Shown: one piece after another, positions 32,060 to 42,377 of the stretch
Layout of the letters: each line of letters starts with the position of its first letter
How positions within the stretch are numbered: position 1 is the stretch's first letter
Source of the DNA: Salvia splendens
Taxonomy: Eukaryota; Streptophyta; Magnoliopsida; Lamiales; Lamiaceae
Reading direction: 5' to 3'
DNA: 64,000 nucleotides
Assembly (NCBI RefSeq): GCF_004379255.2
Contig: NC_056043.1
Coordinates: forward strand, 2,046,001 to 2,110,000
Program-made: the position numbers and the translations under genes
The notes under the pieces: generated by a model
What the model was told of the DNA's origin: nothing
The model's database searches: none
The model's input: only the letters and a program-made list of their open reading frames with translations

Positions 32060-33827
32060 GCTTGTAAAAGGAAACAAAAAACACCATAGTGTTGTTTATG
32101 GTAATACTTGATGTGTGTGTCTGTGTGTGTGCTACTTTCACTTGTTTGAGGTGTAATATTATGTTTATTAGTAGTACTTTATTTTTACTATAATATTAGA
32201 AAATTAATGTGGTGGAGCTGTTTCCTAAACTTCCTATTTTCAATTATTTTTACTCAATTTGTAGAATCAGAATGACAAAGATACATAGGAACAGAATAGC
32301 ATTATCCATTATTATTAGATATTGATTTATAAATACTAAATGGGATTAATACTAGCAAGAGATAAACACGTATGTGATTTTATGCAGCGTTGTTTTGTGA
32401 GTTAAGTAAAGAGAGAGCAAAGTAGACAAAGTGATGCTTCCATTTTAGGAATCGTATCACTTTAAGTGAGACATCCCAAAAAGGAAATACGAGTCACTTT
32501 AAATGGGACAGGGGGGGTATAATTAACCATGATTCTTCTCCTTCATTAGCTAGGAAAAAAATGAAGGATTGCTAAAGAATATCCTATTTCTTCAGTATAA
32601 GTAAAACACTGGATTCCTGCCAGAGAACTATGGTCATGTACAGACAGATTCAATAAATAGGGAACACGTACACTTTGATGCATTAAACTAGGCAATGACA
32701 GCGCCACGTGATGTTACAAGATCTATCGTAAAGTCGAAAAACAGATAAATCATAAGTCCATCCTGTAGTTATATCTAGTAGCATTCACTATTCACCTGTG
32801 ATAATGAACTATTATGCAAGTGGTGAATCCAGCTCTAAATGTTATGCCTAAGAGCTTAAAAATAAATTCAGGCAGTATAGTTTAGCTCATGATTCAGTCG
32901 ACAGCACCATTAATGCAACATCACCTAATTCGGAACTGGATGATGCTGTTTGACATGTTGGTCTTCATGAGGCATCCAATTTAGTTCTGAACTTATCATC
33001 GAATCCTGCAAAACAAAACCTCGTGGAAACTAACAGTTTAAAGAGAATTTTGAGGTTTGTAAGCAATATGAAGCAGTTTCTTCTAAAGTATGCCTCTTTC
33101 CATGAACTCGAGGATGAATAAGTGATGGAGTTAAGAGCCAAAAGTGTGAATGAAGATTATGCAATGTATCGAACAAGGAACTCAATCCGGGAATGAGATT
33201 TTCCCATCCATTTATGTGTTACACGGAGCATATTAGAGAGTCTATTTTGCCAACTCTTATAGCAGTAAAACAAATCATAAAGCTTCAATCTTTAAGAGTT
33301 TACCATCAACACAACAAAACAATGCTACTCAGTGACTCTGGAAATTTCTGGTGAGCCTTCTGCTGAAGAAGGAAATAGCTGTGGCCCCTCAGAGATATTT
33401 AGAAATCCCATTGTAAAGAAACCACGATGTATGCATAAGCACAAACGAGTAAAGTATGTATCATAGACAACTGCAGCGAACAACTCATTTGGTAATAGCT
33501 ATAAATAATTTCAAATAGACGGTGGTCAGCAAATTATGTGGTAATTGGCCAACAATACAATGTGGTTTTTGACAAGTTAGATGTAAAGATCTCTATGCAT
33601 AATTCAAGAAACAAGACAACTCCGCCGTATCCGGTAAAACGTGAAAAACTGTCCTTGACAGTTGCAGTCTGCACAGCTTCATACTAAACTGTGTAGAACT
33701 CTGGCTTTCACAACTCACCAAAATTGGTAGAATGATCAAATCTGCTAGATTTATGCATTGCACTCCCAAGCTGTAATCACATTTGTGGAAGGAGGAATCG
33801 GAGTCTGGTAATAAGGTTAACTGCTCG
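32060..33827. other. 3' flanks of PDF1 and the hydrolase gene
   Basis: A degraded Stowaway-type piece lies at about 32395-32521 (ends gggacagggggggtata). (GT)n is at about 32113-32130. The remainder probably includes the 3' untranslated regions of the two convergent genes. No further coding frame is convincing. Confidence 0.5.
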
Positions 33828-34868
33828 TCACCTCTTATGAGAATCAAACCAGTCGAAGATCTCCTGAGACTGCAAGCTAGTCATTTCATGATAAGCAAAT
33901 GCAAGATTCATTTCCTCCTGAATATGATTGACCAATGACTTCTTAGGGAGAAAAATATTCCTCTCCTCGATTGCTGTTTTCCACGGTATCACACGCCCAT
34001 CATCCCTCAAGTAACCATTCCCGTCAATAAAGCCCTTATCCTGAAAAACATCGAACAACTTCTCTGACAAGTTCGGACTAAGACCCTGAATTCTATTGGC
34101 AAAAAACTGAGGCGTCAAAGGGAATTCCATGCATCTAACTTCTGCAACATCAATACCCTTGTCCCTCATCACCACTAGATACTTCTCTATCTTCCCGTTT
34201 CGTTTTTCATCTTTAGGCATGTGGACAAAGAGCGTAGCCGGGTAGTTCTTCCTTATATCCGAATGACTAAACACCCCTTCAGCGATCATCAACGCGATAG
34301 CCCTAAACTGGAACTCTGCAGCAAGAGCAGAGACAAAGTATCCACCAGACGAGGCTCCCATTGCATAGATAGGAAGCTTGTCCATCTTCTTCTCAGAAAT
34401 CCACCACCGGATCATACTTTTAACGACACTGCGTTCCTCCCCTAGCGACCAGCACACACCTTTACTCGATATGGCAAATACAGCAAAGTTTCTAGCCAAA
34501 GCATGAAGCACAATGAGCCTCTCTTCGGGTAAACCAACGCAATCCGGACACTTAGGAGACCTATCCCAAAAGTTAGCTGCTCGACCGCTACAGCCATGAG
34601 CCAAGAAGAGAACAGCCTTTGGTGAATCAGGAATCTGCCAGATCAAATCAGTCCCATTCCGCAATTCAACGGTTGGATCCAATCGGACCAACGAGTCGAA
34701 GCTACTCCATTTTTGGCTACTAAGGTCAGGCATCAAAGTGGACTTATTACTAAAATCACCATTCTTTCCAAAGAAAAGCACCAATGCAACTATTACTAAA
34801 ATCAGCAATGCAAAGAAAACTGGAGACCCAATCTTGATTGTTCCCCTTCTGTTTCCACGCCCAAACAT
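33828..34868 (-). CDS. Membrane-anchored alpha/beta-hydrolase family protein
   Basis: A single coding exon of 346 residues. A transmembrane anchor lies at about residues 15-33 (SPVFFALLILVIVALVLFF) after a basic start. The alpha/beta-hydrolase core follows. HGCSGRAANFW at 91-101 could hold the oxyanion-hole region. GASSGG at 171-176 is the nucleophile elbow, with Ser173 as probable nucleophile. Late Asp and His (for example HIQEEMNLAFAYHE near the end) may complete the triad. The substrate is unknown; plants carry uncharacterised proteins of this kind. On the minus strand a probable 5'-leader intron runs from about 35092 (gtaatt) to about 34914 (tttattag). Confidence 0.82.
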   Translation of the reverse strand: MFGRGNRRGTIKIGSPVFFALLILVIVALVLFFGKNGDFSNKSTLMPDLSSQKWSSFDSLVRLDPTVELRNGTDLIWQIPDSPKAVLFLAHGCSGRAANFWDRSPKCPDCVGLPEERLIVLHALARNFAVFAISSKGVCWSLGEERSVVKSMIRWWISEKKMDKLPIYAMGASSGGYFVSALAAEFQFRAIALMIAEGVFSHSDIRKNYPATLFVHMPKDEKRNGKIEKYLVVMRDKGIDVAEVRCMEFPLTPQFFANRIQGLSPNLSEKLFDVFQDKGFIDGNGYLRDDGRVIPWKTAIEERNIFLPKKSLVNHIQEEMNLAFAYHEMTSLQSQEIFDWFDSHKR

Positions 34869-35632
34869 AGCGGAAAAAACATAAAATGCACCATTTTTTT
34901 CACATCAAACATCCTAATAAACATGAATTGAATGTAAAACAAACGAAACCCACAAAGAGCAATTTCAACATCAGAACACCAAAACTAAAATCGAAATTGG
35001 CAATTGCAAAAAGGTCAAATCTTTGGGCGATCTAAATAGAACTGAAACGAAATCAAATTAGATGAGTAGAACTAAGTTTGTAATTGCAATTACCTAGAAG
35101 CATCAAGAGATTTGAAAAGGGGGAGAACCTTGGATATCGGAATCAAGATATTTTCTTCTCTGATTTCGGCTACTACGGTGGAATTCTTGTCAACATCTAC
35201 CTTGATTCCGGCTCAAATGTGAATCTTTATTACTTCCTAGTAATTTAAGATGTATGAATAAATAATCGCACGTGTTCTATTCGTGTTGGCCATAATCATC
35301 TCGACTCTGGTTCATATTTTAGATTTATTAGCAAATAAGTCTAAACTAAATGATTAGTCTAGTAGTAATCGTTACAAATCAAAATTATCTCCATTTTCCC
35401 ATTTATTGTTCCAGATTCTCCCCTGATCACAAATTTACAAATCAAAATTATTTCCCGTTTGATAAAAATATGATCTTTGAAGATTTTTTATTTGTGATTT
35501 GAAGCTTATGATTTGAACCTAAATTTGTATGGTTATATATTTCCTTCTTATTCCATCCAAAATTTGTTAGGAAGCTAGCGATTGGTCTGATTTTGGTTTC
35601 AATTGCCAAAAAAAAAATTGAATCTTGAGTTA
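34869..35632. other. Leader and promoter region of the hydrolase gene
   Basis: A probable 5' untranslated exon lies at about 35093-35200, followed on the minus strand by the leader intron. From 35210 to 35632 I see only AT-rich upstream DNA. Confidence 0.5.
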
Positions 35633-36439
35633 GACCATCCACTATAGGAGGAAAGGGGGCTGACGAAAAAATGGGGCGAGGGTGGGGCGGTCTATAGTGG
35701 AGAGAACGTCCGCCCCGTGGCGGACAAGAAAAATGGGGCGAGGGTGGGGCGGTAGAGGCTTCGCCTCCTACTGGGCGATCGCTGGGCGATGGTGGGGTCC
35801 GCGGGGCGAAATGGGGCGATGGGTGGGGCGGTCTATAGTGGGGCGCCGGGCTATGGACGTCCGCCCCACTTTGATTTTTTTATTTTTTTTTTTAAATTTT
35901 TTCAAAAATTACATCTATAAATACTCTTCCTCCACTTCTCATTATTTGCACACCAAACATTCCACCTCTTCACACACATATTTTCTATCACTAGAATTTG
36001 TAGTCTGAAATGGACGATTTATGGAAGGACGCGTGGAATTATCTGATCGAAGAGGTGGAGTACGAGGCCGAGGAGGAGGAAGCGGCGCGAGCGGCGGAAC
36101 GCAATGCGGAAGTGGCGGAGGGCGCGATCCCTCGTGCGATTAGTCGTCGGCGGACCATCCCACGAGACCATACCGGAGCGCACCAACGTCTAATGGTTAT
36201 TATAATTACGTATAGTCCGATAAATTTAATTAATTACGTATAGTCCGATAAATTTAATTAATTATTATAATTGAATTAAAATTAAAATAAAAATTGATTA
36301 TAAAATTTTGGGGCTATTGGAAGTGTCCGCCTATAGTGAGGCAGTGGAGGAAAAAATTGGGGTTATGGACAAAAAAGTGAGGCTCTGGACAAAAAAAGGG
36401 GGCGGGGCGATTGAAAGCATCCGCCTATAGTGGATGCTC
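35633..36439. mobile_element. PIF/Harbinger deletion derivative, 807 bp
   Basis: The ends are GACCATCCACTATAGG and CCTATAGTGGATGCTC, inverted repeats with two mismatches. The 3-bp duplication TTA lies at 35630-35632 and 36440-36442. Both features are standard for PIF/Harbinger. Just inside the ends are repeated ggggcga/ggtggggcggtctatagtgg motifs. A vestigial frame at 36010-36243 resembles the start of a Harbinger transposase. Confidence 0.88.
36010..36243 (+). pseudogene. Harbinger transposase N-terminal remnant
   Basis: The frame starts MDDLWKDAWNYLIEEVEYEAEEEE and reaches RRRTIPRDHTGAHQRLM. The 'RR-IPRD--GAHQRL' pattern is the usual start of plant HARBI1-like transposases. The catalytic DDE domain is absent, because sequence after HQRLM is AT-rich filler. 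An upstream TATA-like tataaatactc (about 35917) is retained. Confidence 0.6.
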
Positions 36440-36442
36440 TTA

Positions 36443-38882
36443 GGGTTCTTGTTCTACTTGCTCAATTTGAATCTTCTCTGTTTCTTTATATTTCTGTAAA
36501 AACTGATTATTTGAGTCTTTTAATGGTGAATTGAGGGAATTATTTGAGTCTTTTAATGGTGAATTGAGGGAATATTATATTAGAATTTGGCACTATCATA
36601 TCATCAAAAGACTTTTAAAGAAGTGGTTATGCAACTTGTACATTGAAAACCAAGTTATGATGCACAAATAGATCTTCAACAATCATGTGCTATTAAAACA
36701 CAAACAAAAAATTGAAGGATTGATATTATAAGTGTGTGTGTGTGTGTAATTCTTTGCAACTCTAATAATAATGAATATTTGCATTTGCTACACGTAGCAC
36801 CAATTATTGCAATTCAATAAAGATTATCATTATAGATGGCCCAAGTAGCATGTGTTTCCTGTTTATATTAAAGTAGGCAAAAACTAAGAAAAAGGTGCAT
36901 TTGCTCCCCACAATTTATTTATCATTTATTTTCATCGATGTACTAGTATATTATAGATAGCTTGTTTGTATACAATATATTTGAAAATGAAATACGTCGA
37001 AGGCTTGCAATCTAAATGAAATACTCCCTCCGTCCCGCACTACTCGCACTTATTTCCTTTTTAGGCGTCCCAAGTTACGTGCACTCTTTCCATTTTTAGT
37101 AAAAATTTTCACCTACAACCGTAATTTTTGACTTTCCTATGCACTCATTCCTTAATCTCCGTGCCGAAAAGGAAATGGGCGAATAGCCCGGGACGGAGGG
37201 AGTATGACATTTGAATAGTACTTATGATAAGATGTGTTTCCATATGATAAGAATTTGTGACTTTGTTGTCAAACATGGTTGATTTTTTCCTCCATCTTTT
37301 TCAATAATACACCCACCGTCAACAAAATAAAAAAAAATCAACAAATAGCGTTCACAAAAATTAAGAGTAAATTGTTGGATAAATCATGAATTTTAGTCAA
37401 ATTCTGATATGTTCCATGAAAATCAGTCTTACAAACAAACTATGAATTTTATGTTTCACTTTGTTTTAATTTCTATGACAAAATATTTTGATTTTCTATT
37501 CGTAATATGTTGTTAATAGGACATACATATATTTCAAATTGATGATGCAGAGTTATTTGTAAGTGTGTTTCAAACTCTAAAATACTATGTATACATATAT
37601 AGGATTGAGATCTAGTAGAACTCATGTATAAAACGTAGAACATGCTTATTTATATACATGAAATATTAGATTTTATGCTTGTTTTATTATAGTAACAATT
37701 TTCTTAGTATAATAGTACTATATTATTATAAATAGTTTTTCACAGAAGTGGCCTATGTCGAGTTACATAGCCGATCTATTTGCTCTCCAACTCTCCATAA
37801 TTAGGAACAACAATATTGCAAATTTTTATTAGTATGTGTAGTAGGGCATTGGTGTATACATACCTTATTTTTAAGTACGGCCATTATTTGATAATATACA
37901 AAGTAAATGTTCAAAAAAAATTTATAAAATTTGATCAAATTTTGATTTACCTCGTAGCTTCAAAAATTGATGAAAAAACATAACGTTTTACATTGTTTGT
38001 AATTTGGTCTACATGCACTACTTGTTTTACTTCAAGATATAATTAATTGATAGGGAAAACGAAATTATTTTTTTATATGCCATTTATTTCAATTTTGTCG
38101 GGTAAATGAAAGATATGACTGTAGATTTCCATGAACGCAAAAAATATAAAAAAATTGTAGTAGTATTGATATATCCATGAGGGAATAAAAAACAAGAATA
38201 GGAGAAAATGAAAGGGATGTTCTCGAGTATTAAATATTGGTAGTTGAGGCGATTAATTACGACTTGCCTCCATATATTTGACTAAATTAAATGCACTGGA
38301 TATTCACCTTTAATCACTAGATTAATGATTTCAGTCATTTAAGGTTTGAGTTATTAATATGGCAAATTGATGTAAAAATCATAATTTTGATTTATCATAT
38401 AACTTTAAAATTCAATCAAAAAAATATGAAATTTGGATTTTTTTTCTCATAAGCATCCTATATTTCACTTCTTGTGGAGTATATTAAATCACTTTGTCTT
38501 CGGACTATAACTTAATTCAATTTTAATTTTTTAGTAATAATTTATTTTTATTGGTTTATAATCTCAAATTTTTAGGATATTAAGTTAGGTAAATAAAATT
38601 AATTTAGTTGAAAAAGATGTTTCTCAATTCACACTACAATCACTCTATATATTAGTAATATAATGCACACTTATTTATTAGCATATGCTTATTGTGAAGC
38701 ATATTCATGAACTTCAATGCAGAGCTCCATTGAAGCAGCAGCTCACCAATTGCTTCCGCAAATGCAATTTTCGTTTCGATTTGCCAATGAATCCTAACCT
38801 CAACAGAAATTATTGAAGCTCAGCTGATCTCTGCGATGCAATTGTTTATCGAGAAGAAGCGGCGGCAATCAGAGATCGCGCT
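36443..38882. other. Gene-free DNA upstream of GAUT15
   Basis: Besides a MITE at 37022-37204, the stretch is AT-rich. There is a small duplication of gtcttttaatggtgaattgaggg at about 36516 and 36550, and (GT)n at about 36732-36747. About 38700-38882 is the probable GAUT15 leader. Confidence 0.5.
37022..37204. mobile_element. Stowaway-type MITE
   Basis: The ends are TACTCCCTCCGTCCCGCACTA and CCGGGACGGAGGGAGTA, the length is about 183 bp, and TA lies at both borders. It is a close relative of 27633-27816 and 55226-55408. Confidence 0.88.
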
Positions 38883-39100
38883 ATGAAGCTCTACATATCG
38901 GCGACCGGGATTACGAGATTAGCTGCGTCCAGAGGTGGAGCGGGAGGCGTTTTCCGGCGGATGAAGTCGAGTAAACGCCGATTGTCTCACCGGACGATTA
39001 GGTTGCTCGCCGGCCTACTTTTGCCCTTCCTTTTTGTTAGGTCTGCTCTTCTCCTCCTCGAATCCGCCGCCCTATGCTCTTCCCCTATCGGTAATCTCTC

Positions 39101-39133
<33 letters not shown>

Positions 39134-41792
39134 GATTTGATCTATGCAGATTTGCAATTTTGTGTTTTGTGGGGGTAAAATTGTAAATTCGGTAGTGTGA
39201 AGCTTCAGGTTGCCTCACATGGCGGTTTTTTGGCGGGAGTGACGCTGCCTTGGTAAGTTTCTGTTGATAATTAAATAAGTAATTAATTAATTTGTCTTCT
39301 GTTTGTATTGTTACTTGATTCCAAATCCATTTTCTAATATTGTTACTGAATAAAATGAATTGAGTTACTATTTTATCAAAAATAGTAAAATACTAAATGT
39401 TTACTATTGGTTGATTTACAGCTGACATGAGTGACCAGACCAATATTTTGTCTCTGTTTTTATTATTGTATCTGAATAAATTAATTGAGTTACTTGATTC
39501 AAAATCCATTTTCTAATATTTTAACTGAATAAATGAATTATTTTCTTGTATCAAAAGTGAAATAAAAGTTATACTTCCCTTTTTCTTGGGTGATTTACAG
39601 CTGACATGAGTGACCAGACCAATATTTGTCTCTGCCTTATATGTAAACAGCCCAACTTATTGTGAACATTTATGGACGAAATTTTATAATCTGTCCCCAT
39701 TGAGAAAACCGAAGACACAAGAGTAGGAAAAACGTTTATTTTGAATAGTCAACAAATTATTGAATTATAATTATTGTTCTGTGTTTTGAGTGATTGAATC
39801 AGCAGTAACTAGACTGTCGGCAACTATTTTCATTCATCAACACATGACATGCTGTACTATCACAGACCACTTGACTTTGATTTTGATGTAGTCCCTTGAA
39901 AAATTTTACTAGTAATAACTAAAATTATAGGAAATTTACATGATTTTTTCCCTATGCTTACAATTATCTGCTCTAATAATGCCAAAAAAGCTCAGAGAAG
40001 AGCTGATGAGGGCCTTGCTGGAGGCCACTGATGGTGGTGGTGTTGGCACAGTTGATGGTTCAAATTCTGAACCGGTTTCATTCAAGGATCTTGTAAAGGA
40101 CATGTCTTTAAACAGACAGGACTTAAAAGCCTTCGCTTTCAAGACCAAGTCCATGGTAATTTACCTTTATAATCTTGGCATTTCTTTAATTTACTCTCTA
40201 GTTCTTGAGAGTTTGCTGAGATTTATTGCTTGCTAGACATGGAAATGGATACTAGACCATTAATTCTTTTTCCTATCATACATTGCAAAGATGGACAGAC
40301 TTGAATATTAGTAATTCTTTATATTATGAGTATTATGAAGTTGAATAAGTCAGTGGCATTATTTCATCTATATTCTAAATGATGGTATTTGAACATTAGT
40401 TCTTTATCCTAGCGCAGATTGCGAAGATGGAACACATTGTAAAAACAGCTCAATGGCATGAATCTATGTATTGGCATTTAGCTGCTCATAGTGTGCCCAA
40501 GGGCCTTCATTGTCTTTCACTAGAAATGGCTGAGGAGTATGCTGTCAATGCTGCAGCGCGTTCTCGATTTCCTCTGCCTCAATACATTCTCCGCCTCACA
40601 GACCCTTCGTTTCATCATGTTGTTCTTTTAACTGACAACATCCTCGCTGCCTCTGTTGTTATTTCCTCCACTCTCAAAACATCAAGCAATCCCGATAAAC
40701 TGGTCTTCCATGTGGTGACTGATAAGAAGACATACACTTCAATGCATGCATGGTTTTCAGTAAACACGGTCGATTCTGTTGTTGTTGAAGTCAAGGGCTT
40801 GCATCAGTACGACTGGCCTCATGAGGTGAATGTAGCTGTTAAGGAGATGCTAGAAATTCATCACCAGATCGGGAATCACAATTTCCGAAGCCTGAAGGAG
40901 AATCTCGAATATGGGAATGGAAACCATCACAAGCTGGATGTCTTTAGTCCCAGTTCCATCTCCCTCTTAAATCACCTCCGTATTTATCTACCCGAGGTAG
41001 TTTTTCGAATGAATTACTGTTTGTGAGTATAGTCTTCAGCTAAATGATGAATGGAGGTCCATTTTCTCATATTTATTGATCTTTACAGCTGTTTCCTGAT
41101 CTGAATAAAGTTGTGTTCCTGGACCATGATGTCGTAGTACAACGTGACATATCGTCCCTATGGGACTTGAATCTCAACCAGAAAGCTGTGGCTGCAGTTG
41201 TTGATTCATGGTGTGGAACGGACTGTTGTCCGGGAAGAAAGTACAATGATTATTTCAATTTCACGAATCCAATCATATCGTCTCTTTTGGACAAAAATCG
41301 TTGCGGATGGCTTTATGGGGTAAATGTTTTTGATCTACAAAGATGGAGGAATAGCAATATAACTGCAGTGTATCATCAATGGCTTAAACTTGTAAGTATG
41401 CTTCAGTTTATGCTTAGATCCTATTTTCTTGGTGTTAATGTTACTAGAAAATACCAACGATTAATTACTAGAAAATTTCTAGTAATATTATTTTCTTTGT
41501 TATGCAGAGCCTCAATTCTGGTTTTGAACTATGGCATCCGGGAGTACTTCCACCCGCCTTACTTGCCTTCGAAAATCACGTGCACGCTATTGATCCTTCA
41601 TGGCACATAGCTGGTTTGGGGCACCGGTACCCACGACTAGACGAGCACATGCTGGAAACTGCAGCTGTTGTGCATTTTAGTGGACCGGCAAAGCCATGGC
41701 TCGAAATCGGGTCATCAGAGGTAAGAGATCTGTGGACTAGGCACATAAATTCATCGAATCATCATATTAGAAAATGTGGAATAGCGAGCTGA
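38883..41792 (+). CDS. GAUT15: Galacturonosyltransferase-family protein GAUT15-like, 6 exons
   Basis: Exons 38883-39090, 39209-39252, 39991-40155, 40418-40996, 41089-41391 and 41508-41792 join in frame to 527 residues. It is a type II Golgi membrane protein with a basic tail ([10 protein letters not shown]) and a membrane segment at about 38-62. A stem follows, then a GT8 domain with [20 protein letters not shown] and [28 protein letters not shown]. Then come [24 protein letters not shown] and [13 protein letters not shown]. The MKxYISATGI start, the CCPGRKY motif and the exon ends match GAUT15 rather than other GAUTs. The family makes pectin; GAUT15 itself has no firmly settled activity that I know of. 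The metal-binding DxD reads DHD (344-346). The acceptor of exon 3 (gccaaaaaag) is weak. Confidence 0.9.
39106..39132. repeat. (CA)n microsatellite in GAUT15 intron 1
   Basis: About 13 CA units lie 15 bases after the exon 1 donor; likely polymorphic. Confidence 0.9.
39310..39640. repeat. Tandem duplication in GAUT15 intron 2
   Basis: Two units of about 170 bp (about 39310-39455 and 39490-39635) share aaatccattttctaatatt, actgaataaa and a long tail, gatttacagctgacatgag then tgaccagaccaatatt. Each tail contains a potential splice acceptor (ttacag), so the duplication also copied a possible cryptic 3' splice site. Confidence 0.8.
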
Positions 41793-42377
41793 GAGGGTCG
41801 CTACTTATAGGAGTTGTTTGAGGCGGAGGGAAGAAGGTCGAGCCTTCAGTCTCTTTTCAGGCATTGCTCCTCTGTTGGTAATAACACACATATATGTATA
41901 TATAGAAGACGCTAGCCGAGACATACCTCTATATATATGTGTGTGTGTATAGCCTTGATATCTAACCTACACAGCATGAGTAGGGGTGTAGAATATACTA
42001 ATACAACCATATACTACTATTTTGTAGCTTCATCTATACATATACAATATCAATATTGTTACTCTTCTATTTGAAGTCCTGCTTTTATATTTTTGCATAA
42101 TTTGTTGCTAATCATATTGTTAGTCCATATATATATTAGCCAAAATGCTGTTGTTGAACTAAACCAGAAACATAAGATATGATAACACAGTGTAATTGGA
42201 CATTATATATACATATTGTTAGGACTAATACCACAAGAAGAATATCATAATAAGTTCAAATGTAGTGAGTGTTTTACATAGAAATCTGCTGGTCAGCCCC
42301 TAACTTTAGATCATCATCACTTCCATAAAACCATAGATATATATAGGAAATTACAGCATCATCCATCTCCAAGTTTT
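41793..42377. other. Convergent 3' region of GAUT15 and the MADS gene
   Basis: About 585 bp separate the two stop codons. It contains TA/TG-rich simple sequence (tatatatgtgtgtgtgt near 41930) and presumably both 3' untranslated ends. Confidence 0.5.
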
